Of a stretch of DNA of 64,000 bases, positions 7,948 through 15,585 are shown piece by piece. Location of the stretch: positions 1 to 64,000 of the forward strand of contig DATKST010000192.1 of assembly GCA_035531475.1 (NCBI GenBank), written 5' to 3'. How positions within the stretch are numbered: position 1 is the first letter of the stretch; each line of letters opens with the position of its first letter. Below the pieces are notes generated by a model. The model was not told the origin of the DNA. It did no database searches and saw only the letters and a list, made by a program, of their open reading frames with translations. The stretch comes from CALCEB01 sp035531475. Its GTDB lineage: Bacteria > Acidobacteriota > Terriglobia > UBA7540. The position numbers and the translations under genes were made by a program.

Positions 7948-8805
7948 CTAGACTTTCACTGAGATGCCTACCTCAAAAAACGACGTAGGCGCCACCCGCG
8001 GCACTTCACTATGTAAGAATTTAACCGCCGCCTCCCGCCTGTCGCGCAAACCGGCACGTAACACCTCAAGCTGGGGGTCAAGACGCAACCGAGGCTTGAA
8101 ATCTCGGAAAAGAACCTGCTCCATTACACAGCTGCACATCAAGATGTCCGTTAGAGCCCCAAGAAGAACGTCCTTCTTAACCTCCAAATAGTTAAAGGCC
8201 ACAGACCGAGTCGATCCACTTACACTGCCGGTCACGCGGCTCGCCAAACTACCAACGGTCACGTGGGAGCCAGAATCCGAATATCGATTCCAATAGCGTC
8301 TAAGTTCTTTGAGACCGTACTTCGATGCATGACGGAGACTCTTTTCTCTAATGTCGTTGAACGTCCGCCTGAATGTTTTAAACCTTGCATCTGGGCGAGC
8401 GGCAACGAGACGGCGGGCCAGAACGGAGTCCTGGCGTATACATGATGCGAACGCCACCGATTCTACGCCCGCACGTAAAGAGCTCCAGGCATCCGGTAGG
8501 CAACGCGAGAACCCCAATTCCACAGCCGCGCGAACCCGCGAGTGTGCGCTATAGTAAAGAACGCCGCATATGAGATCGCTCCCTGATACGTGGGTCAGGT
8601 CGGAGAGCTCACGAAGCCACACTTCATCTAACGACTCAAAAGCTTCCCACACCGGAGGAAAGGCCTGCACAGTATTTTGGAAGCATTTACCCCGCTCTTG
8701 AAAAAATGTTTTAAGGGCCAAATGTGCGTCCACGCAACCAAGAATGTTTGTGCAACCACGACGTTCCTGCACGGCGGTCGACGCACACACGCCGTCGTTT
8801 GGCAT
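7948..8805 (-). CDS. hypothetical protein, likely acquired
   Basis: 285 residues; family not recognised. It is predicted to be soluble and mainly helical, with several cysteines and many arginines. Segments such as AHSRVRAAVELGFSRCLPDAWSSL and FKTFRRTFNDIREKSLRH look like helices of a globular domain. Base composition appears lower in GC than the flanking genes. It sits between 72-bp direct repeats (7824-7895 and 8815-8886), and its last residues (RVAPTSFFEVGISVKV) are encoded by a family D repeat, so the original stop may have been lost on insertion. Location next to toxin-antitoxin modules suggests accessory cargo, possibly defence-related; that is inference only. Confidence 0.6.
   Translation of the reverse strand: MPNDGVCASTAVQERRGCTNILGCVDAHLALKTFFQERGKCFQNTVQAFPPVWEAFESLDEVWLRELSDLTHVSGSDLICGVLYYSAHSRVRAAVELGFSRCLPDAWSSLRAGVESVAFASCIRQDSVLARRLVAARPDARFKTFRRTFNDIREKSLRHASKYGLKELRRYWNRYSDSGSHVTVGSLASRVTGSVSGSTRSVAFNYLEVKKDVLLGALTDILMCSCVMEQVLFRDFKPRLRLDPQLEVLRAGLRDRREAAVKFLHSEVPRVAPTSFFEVGISVKV
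7964..8001. repeat. family D hairpin inside an ORF end, copy 4
   Basis: TGCCTACCTC...GACGTAGGCGCCACCCGCGG. It overlaps the 3' end of the minus-strand ORF ending at 7948 and supplies about its last 12 codons. Confidence 0.7.
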
Positions 8806-8814
8806 CCGTGCGCT

Positions 8815-8886
8815 CGCGGGTAGCGCCTACATTGGTTTTTATGTATTCGCCAGGGGCAAGCTCACGGCGTCCTGTCCATCGCGGCT
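8815..8886 (+). repeat. 72-bp direct repeat (family D), right copy
   Basis: Partner of 7824-7895; three substitutions by eye, all in the first 15 bases. It begins 10 bp upstream of the start codon of the bracketed ORF. Confidence 0.9.
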
Positions 8887-9007
8887 CCGCCGCGCTGCGC
8901 TACTTGCTTTTTTTACCAGTCGCATGGCCCGTCACGCCAAATACGAATGCCCGCTCAATGCCGGCCCGAGAAGGATTCTTGCCGCCGTGGCGCTGACGGC
9001 CAGGACT

Positions 9008-9280
9008 TCAGTAGTGGTAACGCGCCTGGAGGAAATCGATTCGATTCTCGCTGACCCGGTACACCAGCCGGTGCTCCTGCGTGATCCGTCTCGACCAGCA
9101 GCCTGATAGCGCGAACTTCAACGGTTCCGGCTTGCCAATGCCAGTGAACGGATCTCTCATCACCGCTTCAACAAGTTCCAGAACCCGAAGCGTCACCTTC
9201 CGGTCATTTTTCACCCAATCTCTCAGATCGTCCCGAAACTCCGGATGGAACACCGCCTCGCGCTCAGTGGGACGTGCCAA
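9008..9280 (-). CDS. yoeB: YoeB-family mRNA interferase toxin
   Basis: 90 residues from a TTG at 9280, overlapping the antitoxin gene by 17 nt. The protein aligns with YoeB over its length: GIGKPEPLKFALSGCWSRR, ITQEHRLVYRV and the terminal RYHY. The catalytic residues known from E. coli YoeB are kept: Glu52 (KPE), Arg71 (EHR), His89 and the last Tyr90. YoeB cleaves mRNA at the ribosomal A site when the YefM antitoxin is degraded. The frame is open further upstream to 9370, but that part lies inside the antitoxin gene and has no homology. A GTG at 9253 is a less likely start. Confidence 0.9.
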   Translation of the reverse strand: MARPTEREAVFHPEFRDDLRDWVKNDRKVTLRVLELVEAVMRDPFTGIGKPEPLKFALSGCWSRRITQEHRLVYRVSENRIDFLQARYHY

Positions 9281-9551
9281 GCCCCATCTCCTGCCGCAGC
9301 TTGTCGACCGATTCCGGCTTGCCTTTGCGCCGAGTGGCCCGTTGGAGCGCTGCCAGCAGCCGTTCAGCATTCTTGGGGGATCGCAGCAAATGGGCTGTCT
9401 CCATCAGGCTTGTCAGCTCCTCCGCTGGAACCAGGGCCACGTCTTTGGAACCACGCCGCCGCACAATCACAACTTCCCGATCGTTGGCGACCTGGTCCAG
9501 GACCGTAGCCAACCGTTCCCGCAATCTCGTGTAGGTCGTCTCTACAGGCAT
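9264..9551 (-). CDS. YefM/Phd-family antitoxin
   Basis: 95 residues from an ATG at 9551 with GGAGGC seven bases upstream. The N-terminal half has the Phd/YefM DNA-binding pattern: TYTRLRERLATVLDQVANDR then VVIVRRRGSKDVALVPAEEL and LMETAHLLRSP. The C-terminal part would wrap the YoeB toxin encoded directly downstream. Such antitoxins repress their own operon, with the toxin as co-repressor. The upstream extension to 9593 is unlikely to be translated, given the ribosome site. Confidence 0.9.
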   Translation of the reverse strand: MPVETTYTRLRERLATVLDQVANDREVVIVRRRGSKDVALVPAEELTSLMETAHLLRSPKNAERLLAALQRATRRKGKPESVDKLRQEMGLGTSH

Positions 9552-9760
9552 CGCGTTCGCCTCCCATACTGAACGTACAGCATCCCTGTACATCCTGTCA
9601 AGCTGGCCCGATCCTGGCGACCCACCGATGCGGCCGGTCGTATCACGTTAGCGATTCTGGCTCGATCACGGCGCACCCGGAAGTCATCCGCAACAAGTCG
9701 CATAACGCCCCCGTGTTTCACAAAGTGTAAGTTTTGCGACGTGGCGCGGTGGCTCTGAAA

Positions 9761-10084
9761 TCAAAAGGGGGAGTGTAGGGCAGAATTGTGGGAAGTTGGT
9801 AGGCTGCATTCCAAGCAGTGATTGCAGGGAGACGACTCGACGGCCTCCTGAGTTACAGCCGGAAGCAGATGCTTCGGCAACAGCAACGCACCGGAGGATA
9901 CCTTCGCCGATGCGCTCAGCTCGCCGACGAGCCATGAATTGAGAACCTCGGAGCACCAGAAGGCAGGCACCAGGGCTTGCTCTCCTGCTCTCAACAAGTC
10001 CAGCACGCCCATTGCGGAGGGCGTTTGCTCATCGGGAAAACACCATGACAGGGTAACGGAGGCATCCTCGACAATCCAACTCAC
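9761..10084 (-). pseudogene. frameshifted, truncated PIN-domain toxin (VapC-like)
   Basis: The first 50 residues read as a PIN nuclease (IVEDASVTLSWCFPDEQ, LLRAGEQALVPAFWCSEVLN), with the first acidic residue at Asp7 and a Glu in SEVLN. After WLVGE the frame no longer looks like a PIN protein. The overlapping frame, however, reads ARRRAERIGEGILRCVAVAE, which resembles the next PIN helix. The final catalytic region (YDAAYLELA-type) is absent in all frames. The gene therefore carries a frameshift and a lost 3' end and is probably inactive. The GTG start overlaps the antitoxin stop by 4 nt. Confidence 0.65.
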
Positions 10085-10332
10085 GGACGCGCCTCCTCGC
10101 GCAGTTGCTTGATCGTCATGGCGCCCAGGGAAAGTTTGTGCGTCTTGCCGAAGCTCTTGAGCCGCTCAATGGCCGCTTGCCGCTGTTCTTCGGCTGGCTC
10201 CGTCGCCGCAGTTTGCCGCGACTGCCAGACGGCTATCGCTACCGAAAGCACGTCTTTGGCCGAGCGGTATTGGCCGGAAAGGACGGCATCCTTGACGATA
10301 CGCTCGATCCTGGGGGGAAGATGGACAGTCAT
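10081..10332 (-). CDS. ribbon-helix-helix antitoxin (ParD/CopG-like)
   Basis: 83 residues. MTVHLPPRIERIVKDAVLSG followed by RSAKDVLSVAIAVWQSR has the strand-helix-helix form of ParD/CopG antitoxins, and the acidic and basic tail would bind a toxin. It is translationally coupled (GTGA overlap) to the broken PIN gene. If that toxin is dead, this antitoxin may be a remnant or may act on relatives elsewhere. Confidence 0.75.
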   Translation of the reverse strand: MTVHLPPRIERIVKDAVLSGQYRSAKDVLSVAIAVWQSRQTAATEPAEEQRQAAIERLKSFGKTHKLSLGAMTIKQLREEARP

Positions 10333-10391
10333 CGGAACCTCCTTGCACTATACCTACGGTAGCGGAGAGTGCCGGGCCGGTCAAGCATTGG

Positions 10392-10439
10392 GTAGTGGCG
10401 CATACATGAAAAGCAAAGCAATGTATGCGCCACCCGCGC
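10392..10439. repeat. family D hairpin, copy 6
   Basis: TAGTGGCGCATACATG...AATGTATGCGCCACCCGCG. It closes the accessory patch on the right side, just upstream of the antitoxin promoter region. Confidence 0.8.
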
Positions 10440-10779
10440 CTGTCCGGTTCGGAGGGAGGGGGAACCGAATTCATCGGTTCTCCCTCCCCCTATCAACAAG
10501 CACATGACGCCACTATTCGGGGCCGTTTTAATGGCCCACATAACACTTCCTCAGAGTTTTACAAGGAGGGAACACCGGTCCAATTTTCTTCGCCGAATTC
10601 TCCGCTCATCCCACCAACAAACCCATCAAATCAGGGAAGAAGTTTCACGGATTCCCGTCTAATCATTTTAAGACATTCTCACTTCCCCGGTTGGCTGGCT
10701 CTGTTGCAGACGCCGGGACATGCACGCCGGGATATAACCCGAACCAAGTCATGAGCCTTTCGGAGGGGATTGCCCTGGG
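10440..10779. other. leader region of the first TonB receptor
   Basis: 340 bp without a supported gene. A GGAGGGG sequence at 10763-10769 lies 10 bases before the start codon of the receptor. No clear promoter was picked out. Confidence 0.5.
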
Positions 10780-13700
10780 ATGATTGACCCAATAAGCGGA
10801 AGGCGCTGCTTCAGAACCAGTTTTTTACCGGTTGTTATTATCTTTTTGATGCCCTTTGCAGTGTCCGCACAAAGCCCAACCGGGTTGCTTCAGGGTGTAG
10901 TGCAAGATCCCAGCGGCGGGCGTATTGCTGCCGCAAGAATTGTGGTTCGCCTGGTAGGCTCGCCGGTGCAGCGTCCAGCGGCCAGTGACAGCCAGGGCAA
11001 ATTCCGGATTGACGGTTTGTTGCCGGGAACCTATCGTGTGGCCGTCCGTGCCCAGGGGTTTGCTACGGCCCGGTCGAGCGTGCCAGTGACCGTCAGCTTC
11101 GCCCGTATGGTCACGGTGACGATGCAGCCGGCCAACGTGCGCCAGACGGTGACCGTCCAGGGGCAGGCTTCTTCCATTACCACTGAGCCCATGGACACCA
11201 CCAGCGACGTTCACGGCGGCGTTGTTACGGCTCACGACCTGATGACCATTCCGCTGGCGAATCGCAGTTTCGCCAACATTGCTTATCTGGTGCCCGGTAC
11301 GGAGCCGGTGGAACCATCTGACCCCACCAAAGCGCGCACCACGGCGGTGTCCTTTGGCGGCAGCTCGGGACTCAACGTCCAGCTCTCTGTGGATGGTGGT
11401 GATAACTCGGACGATTACATTGGTGGATTCCTCCAGAACTTTTCTGTAGATGCCATCCAGGAGTTCGCGGTGCGGACCTCCCAGGAGGATGCGGAGACCG
11501 GGCGCACCACCGGCGGCTCCGTAGTGATCAGCACCAAGCGCGGGACGGATCATTGGCATGGGGATTTGGCTTTTTACGACCGCGCCGCCGCGCTCAACGC
11601 GCGTTTTCCCATTGATAATCCCGCCCCCAACCCCAAGCAGCCATTTTCAAGACAGAATTATGTGGCCACGCTGGGGGGACCGGTCCGGAAAGACAAGCTT
11701 TGGTTTTTTTCATCTTTCGAAGCGGTTCATGAGAATGCCAGCATCGCCTACAGTCCCGCCAGTCTGATGCAGTTCAATGCGCTGGCGGCATTGGCCTTGC
11801 AAGGACTGATTGCGGGAGTCAGATCCATTCCAGTTCCGGACAATATTCCGGTGCCTTTTCACGACACCCTGGGAAGCATCCGGCTCGATGGGTCACAGTC
11901 CCCACACTCCCAGTGGTTTTTGCGGACATCCATAGACAACACCATCACCAACAACGATCTGGTGGAGCAAAGCGCCTTGCCGTCGACCGGCGCCACATCG
12001 TATTCCAACTATTTCAACGCGGTGCTGAGCAACCAACACACTTTTGGTCCAACTTGGTTCGCATCATTCACCTTTGACGCCAGCCTTTTGCACCACACGG
12101 AACAGCGCAACCAAAACCTGGGTTTTGCGCTGGCTTTCCCGTTCAGTTCCACGGCCAGCACCATCTCCGGATTTGAAACCTTTGGTGATAATCAATTCGT
12201 GACGCCCATCACCGCCTTTCCTGTTCTGCGCAACCAGGAAAAATACCAGTTCCGCGTCGACGCGAGCCATGTGGCGGGAAATCATGCGCCGCGCTTCGGC
12301 ATTGACTTCATTCATGAGCCGGTGCTGAGCGGGGCGCTTGCCGCGACGGCGGAAAACCTCACCGTCTTTCCGCTGGACCCCACCCATTACCTGGCCAATC
12401 CGAATCAGTTTTCGGCCGATCTCGTCTGTGGTCCAATGGCCACGCCGGGCGCGACCTGCACGCGGACTCCCGCCAGTGACGGCAGTTTCTCGCAGGATGT
12501 CCAGCGGTTGGGAGCGTATGCGGAGGATTCCTGGCGGGCCATGCCCGGCCTCACCATCAACTATGGGCTGCGCTACGATACCACCTTCGGGCTCTTCACT
12601 TCCTCGGGCCGGTCACAATTGGATAACCCCGCCTTGCAGACGCTCAAAGCCCTCGATATTCCGCTGGTCAGCGGCACGCCTCACGATTATCGCGGCGCTC
12701 TCGCGCCGCGGCTCGGCATGGCGTATGCGCTAGGACAGTCCCGGAACACGGTGCTTCGAGCTGGCTTTGGCCTCTATTACAACGACCTGGCGCAAAACGG
12801 CTGGGTGACCGCGTTTCAGGCCGTCAATACGCCTGCAGGGTCGTGCATTCAACCGGGCGATCCGGGATGCTTGCCGGGAGCGGCGGCGGGCGGCGCAGGC
12901 GCCATCATTGATCCCAATTACAAGACTCCTTACGCCATTCACGCCAGCGCCGGCGTGGAACATGCATTCAACTCACAATGGATGATGAGCGCCGATTGGA
13001 CCCACGAGGAAGGCGTTCACGCTTACCGGCGTTACCAATATCAGGCGGGCTATACTCTGTTTTCTCCTCTCTTCCCGCGGAACCTGGCGGACCAGATGAA
13101 CAATGTTCCCAACATCAGTGTCTTCCGGTCCGACAACCGCTCGAGTTATGACGCCGCGTCCGTCCACTTGCAAGGGAACGTCTCGCGCCGCTTCAACTTG
13201 ATTGCCAACTATACGCTGGCCAGCGCCAAGACCTGGGGTTGTGTGCTTGGCGAGCTCTTCGACTACGTCAACGGCGTATGCAACCCCTTGCAGGCTTTTG
13301 CACCGGGCGACTACGGTCCATCGGGCGAGGACGTCCTCAACCGCTTCGTTCTGGCGGGAACCTTCTACGCTCCGGCAGGCTTCCAATTGACCATGCTCGG
13401 CCAAGCCGAAAGCGCGAGGCCCATTACTTTGACGACACCGGTGGACGTGAACGGCCTGGGCGATACGCTCGACGATCGCGCCGTGATCAACGGAGTCCAA
13501 ACCGCCCTCGACCAGTTTCGGGGAACTCCGTACATCCAAATCGACATGCGCGTCAGCCGGCCATTCAATCTCCACGAGCATTGGTCGGTGATGCCCTTCA
13601 TTGAATTCTTCAACCTGCTGAACCGTAACAACCCCGGGGCGAACTACGTCACGAACATTGCGGCTTTGCCCACGCCGGTCAACAACCTGTTCAACGCCAC

Positions 13701-13857
13701 GGCGTTTTGCTTGAATGTGGCATGCACCCAAACTTCGCCGGTCACCAATCCGAAGCAACTGCTGGTGCCGGCAGGCGCATTGGGAGATTTCTTTGGTCCA
13801 GGGACGACGGTGGGCATCCCCTTTGCCGCCCAGCTCGGTGTGCGTGTGACGTTCTAA
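10780..13857 (+). CDS. Oar-type TonB-dependent receptor
   Basis: 1025 residues. A signal peptide (FLPVVIIFLMPFAVSAQ) is followed by a carboxypeptidase-regulatory-like beta domain at about 35-115 (GVVQDPSGGRIAAARIVV, GLLPGTYRVAVRAQGF). Then come a plug-like region (about 140-250) and a long outer-membrane beta-barrel with many aromatic strand motifs and a terminal phenylalanine (GVRVTF). Proteins of this Oar type are abundant in Acidobacteria and import large substrates, or act in adhesion, using energy from TonB. No substrate can be told from the sequence. It stands alone, with no adjacent SusD or transporter gene. A second member lies at 53730. Confidence 0.9.
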   Translation: MIDPISGRRCFRTSFLPVVIIFLMPFAVSAQSPTGLLQGVVQDPSGGRIAAARIVVRLVGSPVQRPAASDSQGKFRIDGLLPGTYRVAVRAQGFATARSSVPVTVSFARMVTVTMQPANVRQTVTVQGQASSITTEPMDTTSDVHGGVVTAHDLMTIPLANRSFANIAYLVPGTEPVEPSDPTKARTTAVSFGGSSGLNVQLSVDGGDNSDDYIGGFLQNFSVDAIQEFAVRTSQEDAETGRTTGGSVVISTKRGTDHWHGDLAFYDRAAALNARFPIDNPAPNPKQPFSRQNYVATLGGPVRKDKLWFFSSFEAVHENASIAYSPASLMQFNALAALALQGLIAGVRSIPVPDNIPVPFHDTLGSIRLDGSQSPHSQWFLRTSIDNTITNNDLVEQSALPSTGATSYSNYFNAVLSNQHTFGPTWFASFTFDASLLHHTEQRNQNLGFALAFPFSSTASTISGFETFGDNQFVTPITAFPVLRNQEKYQFRVDASHVAGNHAPRFGIDFIHEPVLSGALAATAENLTVFPLDPTHYLANPNQFSADLVCGPMATPGATCTRTPASDGSFSQDVQRLGAYAEDSWRAMPGLTINYGLRYDTTFGLFTSSGRSQLDNPALQTLKALDIPLVSGTPHDYRGALAPRLGMAYALGQSRNTVLRAGFGLYYNDLAQNGWVTAFQAVNTPAGSCIQPGDPGCLPGAAAGGAGAIIDPNYKTPYAIHASAGVEHAFNSQWMMSADWTHEEGVHAYRRYQYQAGYTLFSPLFPRNLADQMNNVPNISVFRSDNRSSYDAASVHLQGNVSRRFNLIANYTLASAKTWGCVLGELFDYVNGVCNPLQAFAPGDYGPSGEDVLNRFVLAGTFYAPAGFQLTMLGQAESARPITLTTPVDVNGLGDTLDDRAVINGVQTALDQFRGTPYIQIDMRVSRPFNLHEHWSVMPFIEFFNLLNRNNPGANYVTNIAALPTPVNNLFNATAFCLNVACTQTSPVTNPKQLLVPAGALGDFFGPGTTVGIPFAAQLGVRVTF

Positions 13858-13999
13858 TCTGGCGGAGGGCTTCGCCATGATCTCGCAACGGCGACCCTTG
13901 GGAAAGCGGCGCTACAGGCAACTGCATCTCTACTCCAATCGAACATTGCCTTGACAAGATAAGCCCCTCACAGTTACTTCTAAAAGGGACCCATTTTAC

Positions 14000-14073
14000 T
14001 GGGAGGTCGTCTAACGGTAGGACTGCAGACTCTGGATCTGCGTATCGGGGTTCGAATCCCTGCCTCCCAGCCA
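14000..14073 (+). tRNA. tRNA-Gln (anticodon CUG)
   Basis: Cloverleaf: acceptor TGGGAGG/CCTCCCA, D arm GTCTAACGGTAGGAC, anticodon stem GCAGA/TCTGC with loop CTCTGGA (CTG at 14032-14034), T arm GGGGTTCGAATCCCT. The discriminator is G and CCA is encoded. A G discriminator is usual for glutamine tRNA. Repeat and MITE-like sequences follow within 60 bp. Confidence 0.95.
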
Positions 14074-14128
14074 ACGTTTCAGGATCGGTTGAACCAAAGA
14101 TCAGACTAATCCCAGCCAACGAGTCTGT

Positions 14129-14182
14129 TTAACCCGTGCCCTGACGGTCTTCGAGTAAAACATCGTGAATAATCCGGGTTAA
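14129..14182. repeat. family E repeat, half copy
   Basis: AACCCGTGCCCTGACGGTC then TCGAGTAAAACATCGTGAATAATCCGGG. It corresponds to the right half of the palindromes at 15301-15411 and 38467-38567, and runs straight into the inverted-repeat element starting at 14178. Confidence 0.75.
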
Positions 14183-14368
14183 GACCAATACTGTTCAGTT
14201 AAGGTGGGTCTCACGATCTTGATGTCAGAGGCGTCGTCTGACCCCTCACCCCGGCCCTCTCCCCGCAGGCGGGGAGAGGGGGAACCGCGCAGCGGTGGGT
14301 GAGGGGCTCTGGTTCACCAGTGTGCATGATTCTCGAACGGACCTTAAGTGAACAGTATTGGGGTTAAG
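14178..14368. mobile_element. MITE-like element with 28-bp terminal inverted repeats, copy 1
   Basis: Left end 14178-14205 (core CCAATACTGTTCA) and right end 14341-14368 (core TGAACAGTATTGG) are inverted repeats matching at 24 of 28 positions by eye. The 135-bp interior holds a family C palindrome (14241-14307) and no gene. A second, more diverged copy lies at 24632-24862. Confidence 0.7.
14241..14307. repeat. CTCTCCCCGC palindromic repeat, family C, copy 2
   Basis: ACCCCTCACCCCGG...CCCCGCAGGCGGGG...GTGGGTGAGGGG, inside the MITE-like element. Confidence 0.85.
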
Positions 14369-14410
14369 ACTTTCCGCTGTATCTGCGTGTCCTCACCCCC
14401 ACGTTTGTTA

Positions 14411-15220
14411 TCAATCCCTGCGGTAGTCTCGACATTGCTTCCATAGGGTCTCCGGCCGTCGTGAAACGGCAAGCCCATAATAGCGGCGGCGGCAGTTCAT
14501 GCACCGGAAGGGAGTCAGTTGAATGAGGGACAGTACGTGTTTCTCCAGCAGATTCCTCTTCTGGGATGCGCGTACGAGGCGGCTCGTGCAGTAACGGCAG
14601 CGCCGGGTGCTGGCCTTTAAGATTTCTTCTGCTGAATCGTGCGGAGGAATACCGGTGGACGCGGCGCGCGGACTTGCGAGGACAGGTTCCACGGCCTGCG
14701 ATCCCAACGGCCTGTCCCTCATATATTCGGTTCGGACCAGGTCCCGTTGTGGGTGAAAGAATATGGGAACGGTCAGTCCAAAGACACCGATTCCGAGCAA
14801 CGCAAGGACAATGGGCCTGGCAAAGGACGGTGCGACGTCTGATGGAGGTGGTGTCTGTAGGTTTATGCCTTGAGGTGATGGCGGGCCCGGATCGAGCTCT
14901 TGCGCGGGACTTGGAAATTGACCGTTGGTTAGGGAGCGGAGCTTAAGCGGCTGGACGGCCGAAGAAATCCAAAATAGTTGCATCGCCGCGGCAGTTCCGC
15001 TGGCGAATGTTGGAAATGGTGAAAATGGGATAGAGCTGTTGTCCGAATCGAGCGGGTTCTGGCTACAGTCGTCAAGCGGGTTGACCGCCGGGGAACGGCC
15101 TGAAGCTGAAATGGGCCCGGAAATGAGCACGGGCGGCGCAGGGCAGATATTCATGGGATCTGCAACTGCGGCGGAACCGGCGACGAGAATCGCAAATAGA
15201 GTAGTCCAAAAGCCTTTCAT
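14411..15220 (-). CDS. secreted or membrane protein with C-terminal zinc-ribbon-like motif
   Basis: 269 residues. An N-terminal signal sequence (FWTTLFAILVAGSAAVA) is followed by a low-complexity Pro/Ser-rich stretch. A membrane segment lies at about 134-154 (ARPIVLALLGIGVFGLTVP). The C-terminal domain has two CxxC pairs (CRYC and, about 30 residues later, CMNC) with an RRRYYG end, typical of a small zinc ribbon that I have seen as a tail in acidobacterial membrane proteins. With one or two membrane segments, the ribbon probably lies in the cytoplasm. No function is known to me. The gene is isolated. Confidence 0.7.
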   Translation of the reverse strand: MKGFWTTLFAILVAGSAAVADPMNICPAPPVLISGPISASGRSPAVNPLDDCSQNPLDSDNSSIPFSPFPTFASGTAAAMQLFWISSAVQPLKLRSLTNGQFPSPAQELDPGPPSPQGINLQTPPPSDVAPSFARPIVLALLGIGVFGLTVPIFFHPQRDLVRTEYMRDRPLGSQAVEPVLASPRAASTGIPPHDSAEEILKASTRRCRYCTSRLVRASQKRNLLEKHVLSLIQLTPFRCMNCRRRYYGLAVSRRPETLWKQCRDYRRD

Positions 15221-15585
15221 TGGAGCCTCTCTTCATTGGATTCCCCTCCTGTATTCATCACTCAACAATAATTATATCATTAACTCGTCAAAAGAGCAAT
15301 GGGCTAACGCGGATTATTCACGAACTTCCGGTAGGGGACCGTCAGGGCACGGTTTTAACCGTGCCCTGACGGTCCTCGAGTAAAACTTCCTGAATAATCC
15401 GGTTAACGCCCTTGACGGCGGTACAGTTTGCCGTAGCGGCACTGCCCTCAGCGCCGAAACTCGATAGGACCCATGGCGGCGGAGCGGATCTCAGGACGCC
15501 AAAACTAAGGTTTGCCGCAGGAACGGTGCTTATGGCATCCTTCCCAATTGCCTTTTGCTGAGCTTTCCTGTTCATCATTTCTGAT
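15221..15585. other. intergenic with long palindrome
   Basis: Holds the family E palindrome (15301-15411). Minus-strand frames here are short and repeat-derived. Confidence 0.5.
15301..15411. repeat. family E palindrome, about 110 bp
   Basis: Left arm (ACGCGGATTATTCACGAAC...ACCGTCAGGGCACGGTT) mirrors the right arm (AACCGTGCCCTGACGGT...TGAATAATCCGGTTAACG). The ends and centre are the best-paired parts. Confidence 0.85.

Noticed and set aside
12973..13878. 301-codon minus-strand ORF
   Set aside because: Antisense shadow of the first Oar-type receptor.
15342..15578. 78-codon minus-strand ORF
   Set aside because: Starts in unique DNA but ends inside a family E palindrome and resembles no known protein.
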